From positions 1-36,380 of the forward strand of contig CALBOV010000244.1 of NCBI GenBank assembly GCA_937896565.1: 36,380 nt of DNA, read 5' to 3'. This DNA comes from an uncultured Salinisphaerales bacterium. GTDB taxonomy: Bacteria; Pseudomonadota; Gammaproteobacteria; Nevskiales; OUC007. The notes under the pieces are model-generated. The model ran no database searches. It worked only from the letters and a program-made list of their open reading frames with translations, and was not told the DNA's origin. Shown piece after piece: positions 9,294 to 16,522 of this stretch. A program made the position numbers and the translations under genes. Numbering within the stretch: the first letter of the stretch is position 1; the number at the start of each line of letters is the position of its first letter.

Positions 9294-10748
9294 ATGGACG
9301 ACTTCTCTCCAGTTCAGCGCATCGTCGGCCAGTTGCTGATGCTGTTTTCCATCAGCATGCTGCCCCCGGCCGTGGTGGGCCTGTACTTTCAGGATGGCGG
9401 CGTGGCGGCTTTCGTCATCGCCTTCATCATCACCCTGGTCACCGGCGCCGTGGTCTGGTTTCCGGCGCGGCACAAGCATCGCGAGTTGAAGATTCGCGAC
9501 GGCATGCTGGTGGTCGTGCTGTTCTGGGTGGTGCTGAGCCTGTTCGGGGCAATTCCGCTGTACCTGTTCGAGCGTCCGTTTCTGTCGATAACCGACGCGG
9601 CGTTCGAGGCGGTATCGGGTCTGACGACGACGGGAGCGACCATTCTGGTCGGCATCGATTCGCTGCCGCACTCGATTCTCTGGTATCGCCAGCAACTCCA
9701 CTTCCTGGGCGGGATGGGCATCATCGTGCTGGCCGTCGCGATTCTCCCGCTGCTGGGCGTCGGGGGCATGCAGCTCTACCGCGCCGAGACGCCCGGCCCG
9801 ATGAAGGATGCCAAGCTCACGCCCCGCATCACCGAAACGGCCAAGACGCTGTGGCTGATCTACATCGGCCTGAACGCCGTCTGCGCCGTGGCCTTCTGGC
9901 TGGGCGGCATGACCTGGTTCGACGCGATCTCTCATGCGGTGTCGACGGTGGCCACCGGCGGATTCTCCACGCACGATCAGAGCATGGGCTACTACAACAG
10001 TGCGGTGCTGGAAGGTGTCGCCGTGGTGTTCATGATCCTCGGTTCGCTGAATTTCGGCCTGCACTACATGGCCTGGCGATCGGCCTCGGTGAGGGCGTAT
10101 CTGAAAGACACGGAGACCCGAGTGTTCTTTCTGGCGATCGCGATCGTCACCATGGTCGGTACCGCCTACCTTTATCTGGAGGGGACCTACGCGCGTCTGC
10201 CGGAATCGTTCATGGCCTCGATTTTCCAGGTCGTCTCGATCGGAACCACCACCGGCTTTACCACGGCCGAATACACGCTGTGGCCCAGCTTCCTGCCCAT
10301 GTTGCTGCTGCTCGGCTCCTTCGTCGGTGGCTGTGCGGGCGGAACCACCGGCGGCATGAAGGTGATCCGGTTCTCCCTGATCGTGCGCCAGGGCCGGCGC
10401 GAGGTGATGCAGTTGCTGCACCCGAGCGCGGAGCTGCCGATCAAGGTCGGCTCCAAGCGCGTGCCCGACCGGGTGATCCAGGCGGTGTGGGGATTCTTTG
10501 CGGTCTACGTGCTGATTTTCGTCGCGATGATGCTGGCGCTGATGGGGCTCGGGCTGGACGAGGTCACCGCGTGGTCGGCGGTGGCCGCCTGTCTGAACAA
10601 TCTGGGTCCGGGGCTTGGGGACGTGTCGACCAACATGGCGTCGCTCGGTGCGCCGGAAAAGTGGATCCTGATCCTGGCGATGTTCTTCGGCCGGCTGGAA
10701 ATCTTCACGCTGCTGGCGATCTTCACGCCGGCGTTCTGGCGACGGTGA
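9294..10748 (+). CDS. trkH: Trk potassium uptake membrane subunit TrkH/TrkG
   Basis: Inner-membrane K+ channel-like subunit of the Trk system, 484 residues, with about ten hydrophobic segments and the fourfold pore-loop repeats of the SKT superfamily. The selectivity-filter glycines are visible in TTGATI, TVATGGFST, TTTGFTTAEY and NNLGPGLGDV. GGMGIIVLAVAILPLLGVGG is characteristic of TrkH. It follows trkA closely. Its stop overlaps the next gene's GTG start (GTGA at 10745-10748), linking it to the TPR gene and then to thrB. Confidence 0.97.
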   Translation: MDDFSPVQRIVGQLLMLFSISMLPPAVVGLYFQDGGVAAFVIAFIITLVTGAVVWFPARHKHRELKIRDGMLVVVLFWVVLSLFGAIPLYLFERPFLSITDAAFEAVSGLTTTGATILVGIDSLPHSILWYRQQLHFLGGMGIIVLAVAILPLLGVGGMQLYRAETPGPMKDAKLTPRITETAKTLWLIYIGLNAVCAVAFWLGGMTWFDAISHAVSTVATGGFSTHDQSMGYYNSAVLEGVAVVFMILGSLNFGLHYMAWRSASVRAYLKDTETRVFFLAIAIVTMVGTAYLYLEGTYARLPESFMASIFQVVSIGTTTGFTTAEYTLWPSFLPMLLLLGSFVGGCAGGTTGGMKVIRFSLIVRQGRREVMQLLHPSAELPIKVGSKRVPDRVIQAVWGFFAVYVLIFVAMMLALMGLGLDEVTAWSAVAACLNNLGPGLGDVSTNMASLGAPEKWILILAMFFGRLEIFTLLAIFTPAFWRR

Positions 10749-11056
10749 GTCTGCGCGAGCGACTGGAGGCCGCGCTGGCCGCGGGTCAGGACACCGCGCT
10801 GCTGCGGTTCACGCTGGGTGATCTGCTGGTCAGGGAAGGGGAACCGGACGCGGGCTGCGCGCATCTGCGCCGCGCGGTGGAGCTCGATCCGGATTACTCT
10901 GCGGCCTGGAAACTGCTCGGACGCACCCAGTTGAAAGCCGGCGATGACGCCGCGGCCCGCGAAACGCTGAGCCGCGGCCTTGATGTCGCGCGCCGCCGGG
11001 GCGATCGGCAGGCCGAACGCGAAATGCAGGTTTTTCTCAAGCGGCTGGAGCGCTGA
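10745..11056 (+). CDS. Small tetratricopeptide-repeat protein
   Basis: A 103-residue protein made of about two TPR units. HLRRAVELDPDYSAAWKLLG (about 40-59) followed by GDDAAARETLSRGLDVARRRG are diagnostic helix-turn-helix repeats, and the N-terminal ALLRFTLGDLLVREG is a further degenerate unit. There is no signal peptide or membrane segment, so it is likely a cytoplasmic adaptor. Its GTG start overlaps the trkH stop by 4 nt and its stop overlaps the thrB ATG by 1 nt, so it is translated within the operon. Proteins of this size and type occur widely without assigned partners; its function is unknown. Confidence 0.85.
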   Translation: MSLRERLEAALAAGQDTALLRFTLGDLLVREGEPDAGCAHLRRAVELDPDYSAAWKLLGRTQLKAGDDAAARETLSRGLDVARRRGDRQAEREMQVFLKRLER

Positions 11057-11997
11057 TGTCCGTTTTTACGCCCGTCACCCGTCGATCCCTGGAACCGTTT
11101 CTCACCGGCTACGACGTGGGCGAACTGGTCAATTTCCACGGCATCAGCGAGGGCGTGGAAAACACCAACTATTTCGTCGACACCACCGAGGGCCAGTACG
11201 TGCTCACGCTGTTCGAGCGCCTGGACTACGAGCAGCTGCCGTACTTCCTGGGGCTGATGGCCCACCTGAACGCCGCGGGCGTACCGACTCCCGCGCCGAA
11301 ACCCGGCCGGTCCGGTGCGCTGAACCAGCCGCTGCTGGGCAAGCCCGCGGCACTGGTCGAACGGATCGCCGGTATCGGCGTGGCCGACCCCTCATCCGCC
11401 CAGTGCGCGGCGGTGGGTGATGCCCTGGGGCTGCTGCACACCCGGGGGCAGGGTTTCGATGGTCACAGGGCGCCGGATCGCAGCGTGGACTGGTGGCATC
11501 GCACGGCCGATGCCCTGCGTGATCGCCTGAGCCAGGATGAGCGGTCATTGCTGGATGACGAACTGGCGTTTCAGGCGACAGTGCCCCGCGAGGGTCTGCC
11601 CGCCGGTGTGATCCACGCCGACCTGTTTCGCGACAACGCCCTGTTCGCGGGCGAGCGGTTGTCCGGACTGATCGACTGGTATTACGCCTGCAACGACCGC
11701 TTTCTCTATGACGTCGCGGTCGCCGTCAACGACTGGTGCGTCGACGAGGACTGGAAGCCGGCCCACTCGCACTGGCGGGCACTGCTGGCAGCCTATGCCG
11801 CCAGGCGTGCATTCACCGACCAGGAACGCGAGATCTGGGAGGCGGAGCTGCGGGCCAGCGCCCTGCGATTCTGGCTGTCCCGGCTGTACGACCGTGCCTT
11901 TCCGCGAGGCGGCGACCTGACTCTCATCAAGGATCCGAACCCGCAGCGCCAGCGCCTGGAGCACTGGCGTGACGGTAGCGCCCTGCCGCTGCCCTGA
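11056..11997 (+). CDS. thrB: Homoserine kinase (APH-fold, ThrB type)
   Basis: Phosphorylates L-homoserine for threonine synthesis. The 313-residue product belongs to the aminoglycoside-phosphotransferase-like homoserine kinase group, not the GHMP kinase group. It has the N-terminal signature FHGISEGVENTNYFVDT, where the Asn residues help bind nucleotide. The catalytic loop is VIHADLFRDNALF (185-197; Asp189, Asn194) and the metal-binding Asp207 lies in GLIDWYYA. The ending RFWLSRLYDR then a proline-arginine-rich tail is typical. The ATG overlaps the preceding TPR stop by one base. No other threonine-pathway gene is nearby. Confidence 0.95.
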   Translation: MSVFTPVTRRSLEPFLTGYDVGELVNFHGISEGVENTNYFVDTTEGQYVLTLFERLDYEQLPYFLGLMAHLNAAGVPTPAPKPGRSGALNQPLLGKPAALVERIAGIGVADPSSAQCAAVGDALGLLHTRGQGFDGHRAPDRSVDWWHRTADALRDRLSQDERSLLDDELAFQATVPREGLPAGVIHADLFRDNALFAGERLSGLIDWYYACNDRFLYDVAVAVNDWCVDEDWKPAHSHWRALLAAYAARRAFTDQEREIWEAELRASALRFWLSRLYDRAFPRGGDLTLIKDPNPQRQRLEHWRDGSALPLP

Positions 11998-12014
11998 GCC
12001 ACCGGAGCGAGTCC

Positions 12015-12620
12015 ATGCAACTGCTTTGCACGTTGACCTCACCGTTTGCCCGCAAGGTGCGGATGTTCGCCCTCGAAAAGGGTGTCGCCGACCGGGTCGA
12101 GTTGCGGCTGTCCAACCCGCTGGACGATCCGGAAGACCTGCTGCGCGTCAATCCGCTGGCGAAGATTCCCGCGCTGTTGCTGGATGACGGCACCCCGCTC
12201 TATGACAGTCGGGTGATCTGCGAGTATCTGGACAGTCTCGCCGACGCGCCGGTGATGATCCCGTCATCGGGCGATCTTCGTTGGGCCGTGATGCGGCGTC
12301 AGGCGCTGGCGGACGGGCTGATGGACGCGGCGGTGAGTGTCGTGTTCGAGCATCGGCGCCCGCCGACGGAACAATCGCCTCACTGGCTGGATCGCTGGGA
12401 CGGCAAGATCCGGCGGGCCGTGGCGACGCTGGATGCGGAGCACGCGCGCCAACCACTGGAACTCGGTCGCCTGGATGGCATTGCCGCGGCGGCCGCGCTC
12501 GCCTATCTGGATTTTCGCCTGCCGGAACTGGACTGGCATGACGCCAGTCCCGGGCTTGCGGCGTGGTGGCTGGAGACGGCGCGGTGTCCCTGCGTGGTCG
12601 ACACCGCGCCGCCCGCCTGA
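12015..12620 (+). CDS. Glutathione S-transferase family protein
   Basis: A cytosolic GST-like protein of 201 residues. The N-terminal thioredoxin-like half (about 1-78) starts with CTLTSPFARKVRMFALEKG. Ser9 sits at the usual catalytic Ser/Cys position, KIPAL carries the cis-proline that contacts glutathione, and DSRVICEYLD is the Glu/Asp-Ser glutathione-binding motif. The C-terminal half is alpha-helical. It resembles YibF-type bacterial GSTs of unknown substrate. It lies 17 bp after thrB, with GGAG upstream of the ATG, and is the last plus-strand gene before a convergent lipoprotein gene only 5 bp away. No clear terminator is visible between them. Confidence 0.9.
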   Translation: MQLLCTLTSPFARKVRMFALEKGVADRVELRLSNPLDDPEDLLRVNPLAKIPALLLDDGTPLYDSRVICEYLDSLADAPVMIPSSGDLRWAVMRRQALADGLMDAAVSVVFEHRRPPTEQSPHWLDRWDGKIRRAVATLDAEHARQPLELGRLDGIAAAAALAYLDFRLPELDWHDASPGLAAWWLETARCPCVVDTAPPA

Positions 12621-12625
12621 CGCGA

Positions 12626-13465
12626 TCAGCCCTCGGCGGGGATCAGTTCGCCCTTGACGCACATCTCGTGCACGAACAGCGCGTCGCCCAGATCCAGCGA
12701 CAGCAGCGGCGCGTTCATGCGGATTTCCACCTGATCATAGGGCTCGGTGACGCGCCGGCCGATGTACGCGTACTTCTCCGTGCCCAGTGAAAAGCCGAGC
12801 AGGTCGAGGTTCACCGCGGAAATCGTGACCGGGTCTTCCTGCTGCACGCCATCCAGGTAGGTGGTGACTTCAACGCTGTTGAACAACGCCAGGCTCAGCA
12901 GGCTCTCGGGAAACGAGATCGCGAACACGGCGTAGTTGCTGCCGTCGGCTTCGATCACCGAGGGCATGTTGACGCGTTCACCGAGCGCGGACACGGTGTT
13001 TCCGAGCAACGACAGGGTCAGCGTGAACACCGACGCGGTCTGCATGGTGTTGTCGGCGACATAGGTGGGATCGCCGACCGATGTCAGCAGGTCGGCCAGC
13101 GAGTCACCTTCCAGCACGTCGACCAGATCGACGACAACCCCACCGACCAGACCGTAGGCGGCGGTTTCCACCGTCACGCCTTCCGGCCAGCTGGCCGAGT
13201 CGGAGCAGGCGAAGTTCATCCCGCTGTCGCCGCCGACGATCTGGATGTCGTCCTCGTAGACCGCGCCGCCGGCTTCACCGGCGTTGGGAAACCCGGTGTC
13301 GTCGTTGCCGGTGCCGGGATCATCGCTGCCATCGTCCGGATCGACCGGCGCGATGCCGTCGATGACCTCCGTGGTCGTGTCGGCATCGGCTTCGCAGCCG
13401 GACAGACCGATCATCAGGGGGGTGCAGAGGGTGAGTGCCAGTAGGGCGGAAATTCGATGAGACAT
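12626..13465 (-). CDS. Orphan secreted lipoprotein
   Basis: I do not recognise the family. The protein has about 279 residues with a lipoprotein signal (MSHRISALLALTLCTPLMIG, lipobox LSGC). An acidic, low-complexity Asp/Gly linker follows at about residues 27-65. The rest is a domain rich in alternating hydrophobic and Thr/Val residues that looks beta-rich, with one possible disulfide pair around NFACSDSA and the late MCVKGE. There is no enzymatic motif. Of two ATGs, 13465 has AAGGA at 8 nt, while 13474 lies inside that site, so 13465 is preferred. It follows the OmpA-family gene by 29 bp on the same strand and is likely co-transcribed. An outer-membrane-associated role is inferred from location and lipidation only. 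Confidence 0.75.
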   Translation of the reverse strand: MSHRISALLALTLCTPLMIGLSGCEADADTTTEVIDGIAPVDPDDGSDDPGTGNDDTGFPNAGEAGGAVYEDDIQIVGGDSGMNFACSDSASWPEGVTVETAAYGLVGGVVVDLVDVLEGDSLADLLTSVGDPTYVADNTMQTASVFTLTLSLLGNTVSALGERVNMPSVIEADGSNYAVFAISFPESLLSLALFNSVEVTTYLDGVQQEDPVTISAVNLDLLGFSLGTEKYAYIGRRVTEPYDQVEIRMNAPLLSLDLGDALFVHEMCVKGELIPAEG

Positions 13466-13494
13466 GGTTTTCATCCTTCAGTCGTCGGGGCGCC

Positions 13495-14550
13495 TCAGTT
13501 CAGAACCCGCAGTTCCACGCGGCGGTTGCGTTCGCGGCCCGCCTCCGTGTCATTGGGTGCGATGGGGTCGGTTTCGCCGTAGCCCTTCGCCCGAATCTGC
13601 GCAGCGCGCACTCCGGTTTCCACGAAGTAGTCGACGACCGCCTGGGCTCGGGCTTCCGACAGCGCCTGGTTGTAGTCATTGCTGCCGAGGCTGTCGGTAT
13701 GGCCGGCGACCTCCACCTGCATGTCCGGATAGCGATGCAGCAGCTTCACCGCCCAGTCGAGCAGGCTCAGCGCGTCCGGGCGCAGGCGGGTCTTGTTGAA
13801 CTCGAACGTCACGCCCTTGAGTTCCAGGATTTCCTGCAACTCGCAGCCATCGCCGTTGACACGTGTGCCCGGCGGGGTGCCGGGACAGCGGTCCCGGGCG
13901 TTGATGACGCCGTCATCGTCGTCGTCCAGCAGGCCAGTCGGCACCTCGACGACTTGCACTTCCGGTTTGGCCGGTGGCAATGGCGGAGGTGGTGCGGTCC
14001 ACAGCGGCATTTCCACGCCGATGCCGACCTCCGGTTCCCAGAACCCGTCGTCCAGGTCGTCGTAGCCGTACAGCGCCTGCGCCCGCACCTTGACCGGAAA
14101 GTCCCGGAACAGCGGAGCGGTGACCACGCCAACGCCGACGCGACCGGTTGCGGTCAGGCCGTCCTCGTCATCGGGGAGCACATCGTTGAACCCACCCCCG
14201 ATGCCTGCGAGCACGAAGGGGGTCAGCGATTCGCGATCCCCGAAGGAGTAGATGGCGTCGACACCAAGGCCGTAGCGATAGAAATCCGTTGCCGTGGTGC
14301 TGCCGGTCTCGAAGGTGTCCAGATCGACGTTCACCTCGAAGCCCAGGCCACCGTCGCGGTCGAACATGGCGCCGACCAGGAAGCCGATGCCGCCGCCATA
14401 GTCCACATCGGTGGCCGCACGGTCGTCGTCGGCCACGATGTACTGACCGAGCACGGCCGCATAGCTGGACCAGGCGGAGGTGTCCGCCATGGCCTGGGTT
14501 GATGTGGTCAGTGCGATCAGGCCCAGGGCCGGATACAGGACTCGTTGCAT
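13495..14550 (-). CDS. OmpA family outer membrane protein
   Basis: An outer-membrane beta-barrel protein that also anchors to peptidoglycan, 351 residues. Residues 1-22 are a Sec signal (cleavage after TQAMA). About 25-185 alternate polar and hydrophobic strands as in an eight-stranded barrel, ending GIGVEMPLW. A proline-rich hinge follows (187-195). A single calcium-binding thrombospondin-type-3 repeat covers 208-223 (DDDDDGVINARDRCPG). The C-terminal OmpA domain (about 247-350) has VTFEFNKTRLRP and the peptidoglycan-binding core VAGHTDSLGSNDYNQALSEARAQ and GRERNRRVELRV. The ATG at 14550 has GGGAGG upstream, whereas a longer frame to 14688 lacks a signal peptide. The orphan lipoprotein follows in the same operon. 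Confidence 0.95.
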   Translation of the reverse strand: MQRVLYPALGLIALTTSTQAMADTSAWSSYAAVLGQYIVADDDRAATDVDYGGGIGFLVGAMFDRDGGLGFEVNVDLDTFETGSTTATDFYRYGLGVDAIYSFGDRESLTPFVLAGIGGGFNDVLPDDEDGLTATGRVGVGVVTAPLFRDFPVKVRAQALYGYDDLDDGFWEPEVGIGVEMPLWTAPPPPLPPAKPEVQVVEVPTGLLDDDDDGVINARDRCPGTPPGTRVNGDGCELQEILELKGVTFEFNKTRLRPDALSLLDWAVKLLHRYPDMQVEVAGHTDSLGSNDYNQALSEARAQAVVDYFVETGVRAAQIRAKGYGETDPIAPNDTEAGRERNRRVELRVLN

Positions 14551-15160
14551 GGCGTTAGCCTCCCTGCCAAACGCGGGTACGGAATTAACCGGGTGAGACG
14601 ACCCGCACATTGCCTTGAGCGCCATCGGTGCCAGGCGCTGGTGTGGATCGTCATGGATGATGCGAGCGAGGCACTCCCTGCCCCGCATCAGTGCCGAGAG
14701 CAGAACACGCCCCGCCGGCCCCGGTCTGCCTCTCGCAAGACGGAAGAGGCATGTCGCCCGACCAGCGGATGAAGAAGGCGTTAAATATGAGTTCTATGGG
14801 AATAATATACTCTGCAACCAATTGATAAATATGGATTTGAATAGACAGTCAGCGCTGTTGATTTGATCGTGAATGGGCTTGTAATCATGCTTATGTTCAG
14901 ATCGTCATCAATCTGTCATTTTGTTCCGAGAGACTGCGTGGTCTCTTGGCGTCGGGTGCTGATCAAGCATCTGAAAATAAAAGAATAAAAATGATTTTTG
15001 GGCAGGGAATCCCGTCGATCTGATCCGGCGCCACTTTTTGTGAATCGGAGCCCGTTGCTTGCGCGGACGACAGGCGTCTTCCGCGCGGCATGCTCCGGAT
15101 ACGCCGGGTGGGGCGATCCCTCCGACCGGACAGACGAACGCGATTTCCAGGAGTGATTTG
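14551..15160. other. 610-bp intergenic region with AT-rich core and hairpin
   Basis: This is the longest non-coding stretch of the window, between the divergent ompA-like and PhoX-like genes. About 14775-14900 and 14975-15000 are clearly AT-rich against a GC-rich background (for example GGGAATAATATACTCTG and AAAATAAAAGAATAAAAATG). They contain several TATAAT-like hexamers on both strands, so promoters for both genes probably lie here. A stem of 9 pairs, one of them G-T (14926-14934 with 14941-14949), sits near 14938. No convincing ORF, tRNA or known riboswitch is seen. An unannotated small RNA is possible but unsupported. Confidence 0.6.
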
Positions 15161-16477
15161 ATGATCAGACCATTGCCCCACCGCGCCGGTGGATCGGCCC
15201 CCATGCGGCTTTCAAGACGCGACTTCCTGCGTCACAGCCTGGCCACGTCCGGCCTGGCCGTGACTGGCCCACTGCTGTGGAGCTGCAGCGGGGGAGGTGG
15301 TTCGGGGCCGGGCGGCACGGTGCTGGCGCCTTCCCTGACCAAGCTCGGAGCGCTGGGCGAACCGGATGCCAACGGCGTGCGATTGCCCGACGGGTTCTCC
15401 GCACGAATCATTGCCGAGGCCGGCTTCCCGGTGGTCGGCGACCTGCTGGACCCGATTCTGGGCCCGCTGCTGGGATACAACTGGCACACGTTTCCGGACG
15501 GAGGTGCGACCTTTCCCGCCGCCGACGGTGGCTGGGTTTACGTATCGAATTCGGAGTCGGTGCCCGGGGGTGTCGGCGCGCTGCGTTTCGATGCCGATGG
15601 CAATGTCGTCGATGCCTACCAGATCCTCGCCGGCACGATCATCAACTGCGCCGGCGGTCCGACTCCCTGGGGCACCTGGCTGTCCTGCGAGGAAATTCCG
15701 ACCGGTCGCGTGCACGAGTGCGATCCGTTTGGCGGGGTTCTCGATGCCCGCGCCCGTCCGGCGCTCGGCATCTTTGATCACGAGGCGGTCGCGGTCGATC
15801 CGCTGCGCCGTCAGCTGTTCCTGACCGAGGATTCGGGCGACGCCACGTTCTACCGCTTCGTGCCCAGCGAATCCGACTGGCCCGCGGCTGCCGAACGGCC
15901 CGCCCTGGAAGACGGCGTGCTCCAGGTGATGGTGGTCCCTGGTGTCGCCGATTCGCGCGATATCCCGTTCGACGCCGACCCGGTGGCGGTGCAGTGGGTC
16001 GATGCGCTCGCGCCCGACCGGCCGCAGGCCTCCAACCGCCATCCGGAGGCGACCGTGTTCGCCGGTGCCGAAGGCATCTGGTACATCGACGATATCGTCT
16101 ACTTCACCTGCAAGTCCGGCAATCGGGTGTGGGCGTATCACTGCGTGAACCAGACCCTGGAGCCGATTTACGACGACGACGCCTACGGCGGGGACGACGC
16201 GCCGCTGCGCGGTGTCGACAACTGCGTGGTGTTCGGTCCTTCGCGGGACCTGATCGTCGCGGAGGACGGCGGCGACATGCGGATCAGCGCGATCGGCTTG
16301 GACGGGTCCGTCGTGCCGATTATGCAGATCGTGGGTCAGGACGACTCGGAGATCACCGGTCCCGCGTTCAGTCCCGACGGATCGCGCCTGTACTTCAGTT
16401 CGCAGCGCGGCGGCCGTTTCTCCGGCGGCATCACCTACGAGGTGACCGGGCCGTTCGGCGAGGTGCGCCAGGGCTGA
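15161..16477 (+). CDS. PhoX-like DUF839 exported protein
   Basis: A secreted beta-propeller protein of the PhoX/DUF839 family (alkaline phosphatase PhoX superfamily), 438 residues. The N-terminus carries a Tat signal with the twin arginines in LSRRDFLRHS (about 18-26), a hydrophobic stretch and a possible lipobox LLWSC (Cys42), then a glycine-rich linker. Family motifs are VYVSNSESVPGGVGALRFD, the hallmark CAGGPTPWGTWLSCEE, FDHEAVAVDP and LTEDSGDATFYRFVP. The product is shorter than canonical PhoX phosphatases, so phosphatase activity is uncertain; calcium/iron binding is likely for the fold. AGGAG lies 7 nt before the ATG at 15161; an internal ATG at 15203 would keep the Tat signal. It converges on the TonB-receptor gene. 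Confidence 0.88.
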   Translation: MIRPLPHRAGGSAPMRLSRRDFLRHSLATSGLAVTGPLLWSCSGGGGSGPGGTVLAPSLTKLGALGEPDANGVRLPDGFSARIIAEAGFPVVGDLLDPILGPLLGYNWHTFPDGGATFPAADGGWVYVSNSESVPGGVGALRFDADGNVVDAYQILAGTIINCAGGPTPWGTWLSCEEIPTGRVHECDPFGGVLDARARPALGIFDHEAVAVDPLRRQLFLTEDSGDATFYRFVPSESDWPAAAERPALEDGVLQVMVVPGVADSRDIPFDADPVAVQWVDALAPDRPQASNRHPEATVFAGAEGIWYIDDIVYFTCKSGNRVWAYHCVNQTLEPIYDDDAYGGDDAPLRGVDNCVVFGPSRDLIVAEDGGDMRISAIGLDGSVVPIMQIVGQDDSEITGPAFSPDGSRLYFSSQRGGRFSGGITYEVTGPFGEVRQG

Positions 16478-16483
16478 GCGGTG

Positions 16484-16518
16484 GCGCGGGGCATCGGCGT
16501 GCGTCCGATGCCCCGCGC
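16484..16518. terminator. Bidirectional hairpin between PhoX-like and TonB-receptor genes
   Basis: A perfect 14-bp inverted repeat (16484-16497 paired with 16505-16518) with a 7-nt loop lies in the 45-bp gap between two convergent stop codons. It is very GC-rich and lacks a U tract on either strand. Its position fits a shared transcription terminator or mRNA 3'-end stabiliser. Confidence 0.75.
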
Positions 16519-16522
16519 GTGA

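Noticed and set aside
14551-14688. 46-residue N-terminal extension of the OmpA-like protein
   Set aside because: It would bury the signal peptide, and GGGAGG stands directly before the ATG at 14550.
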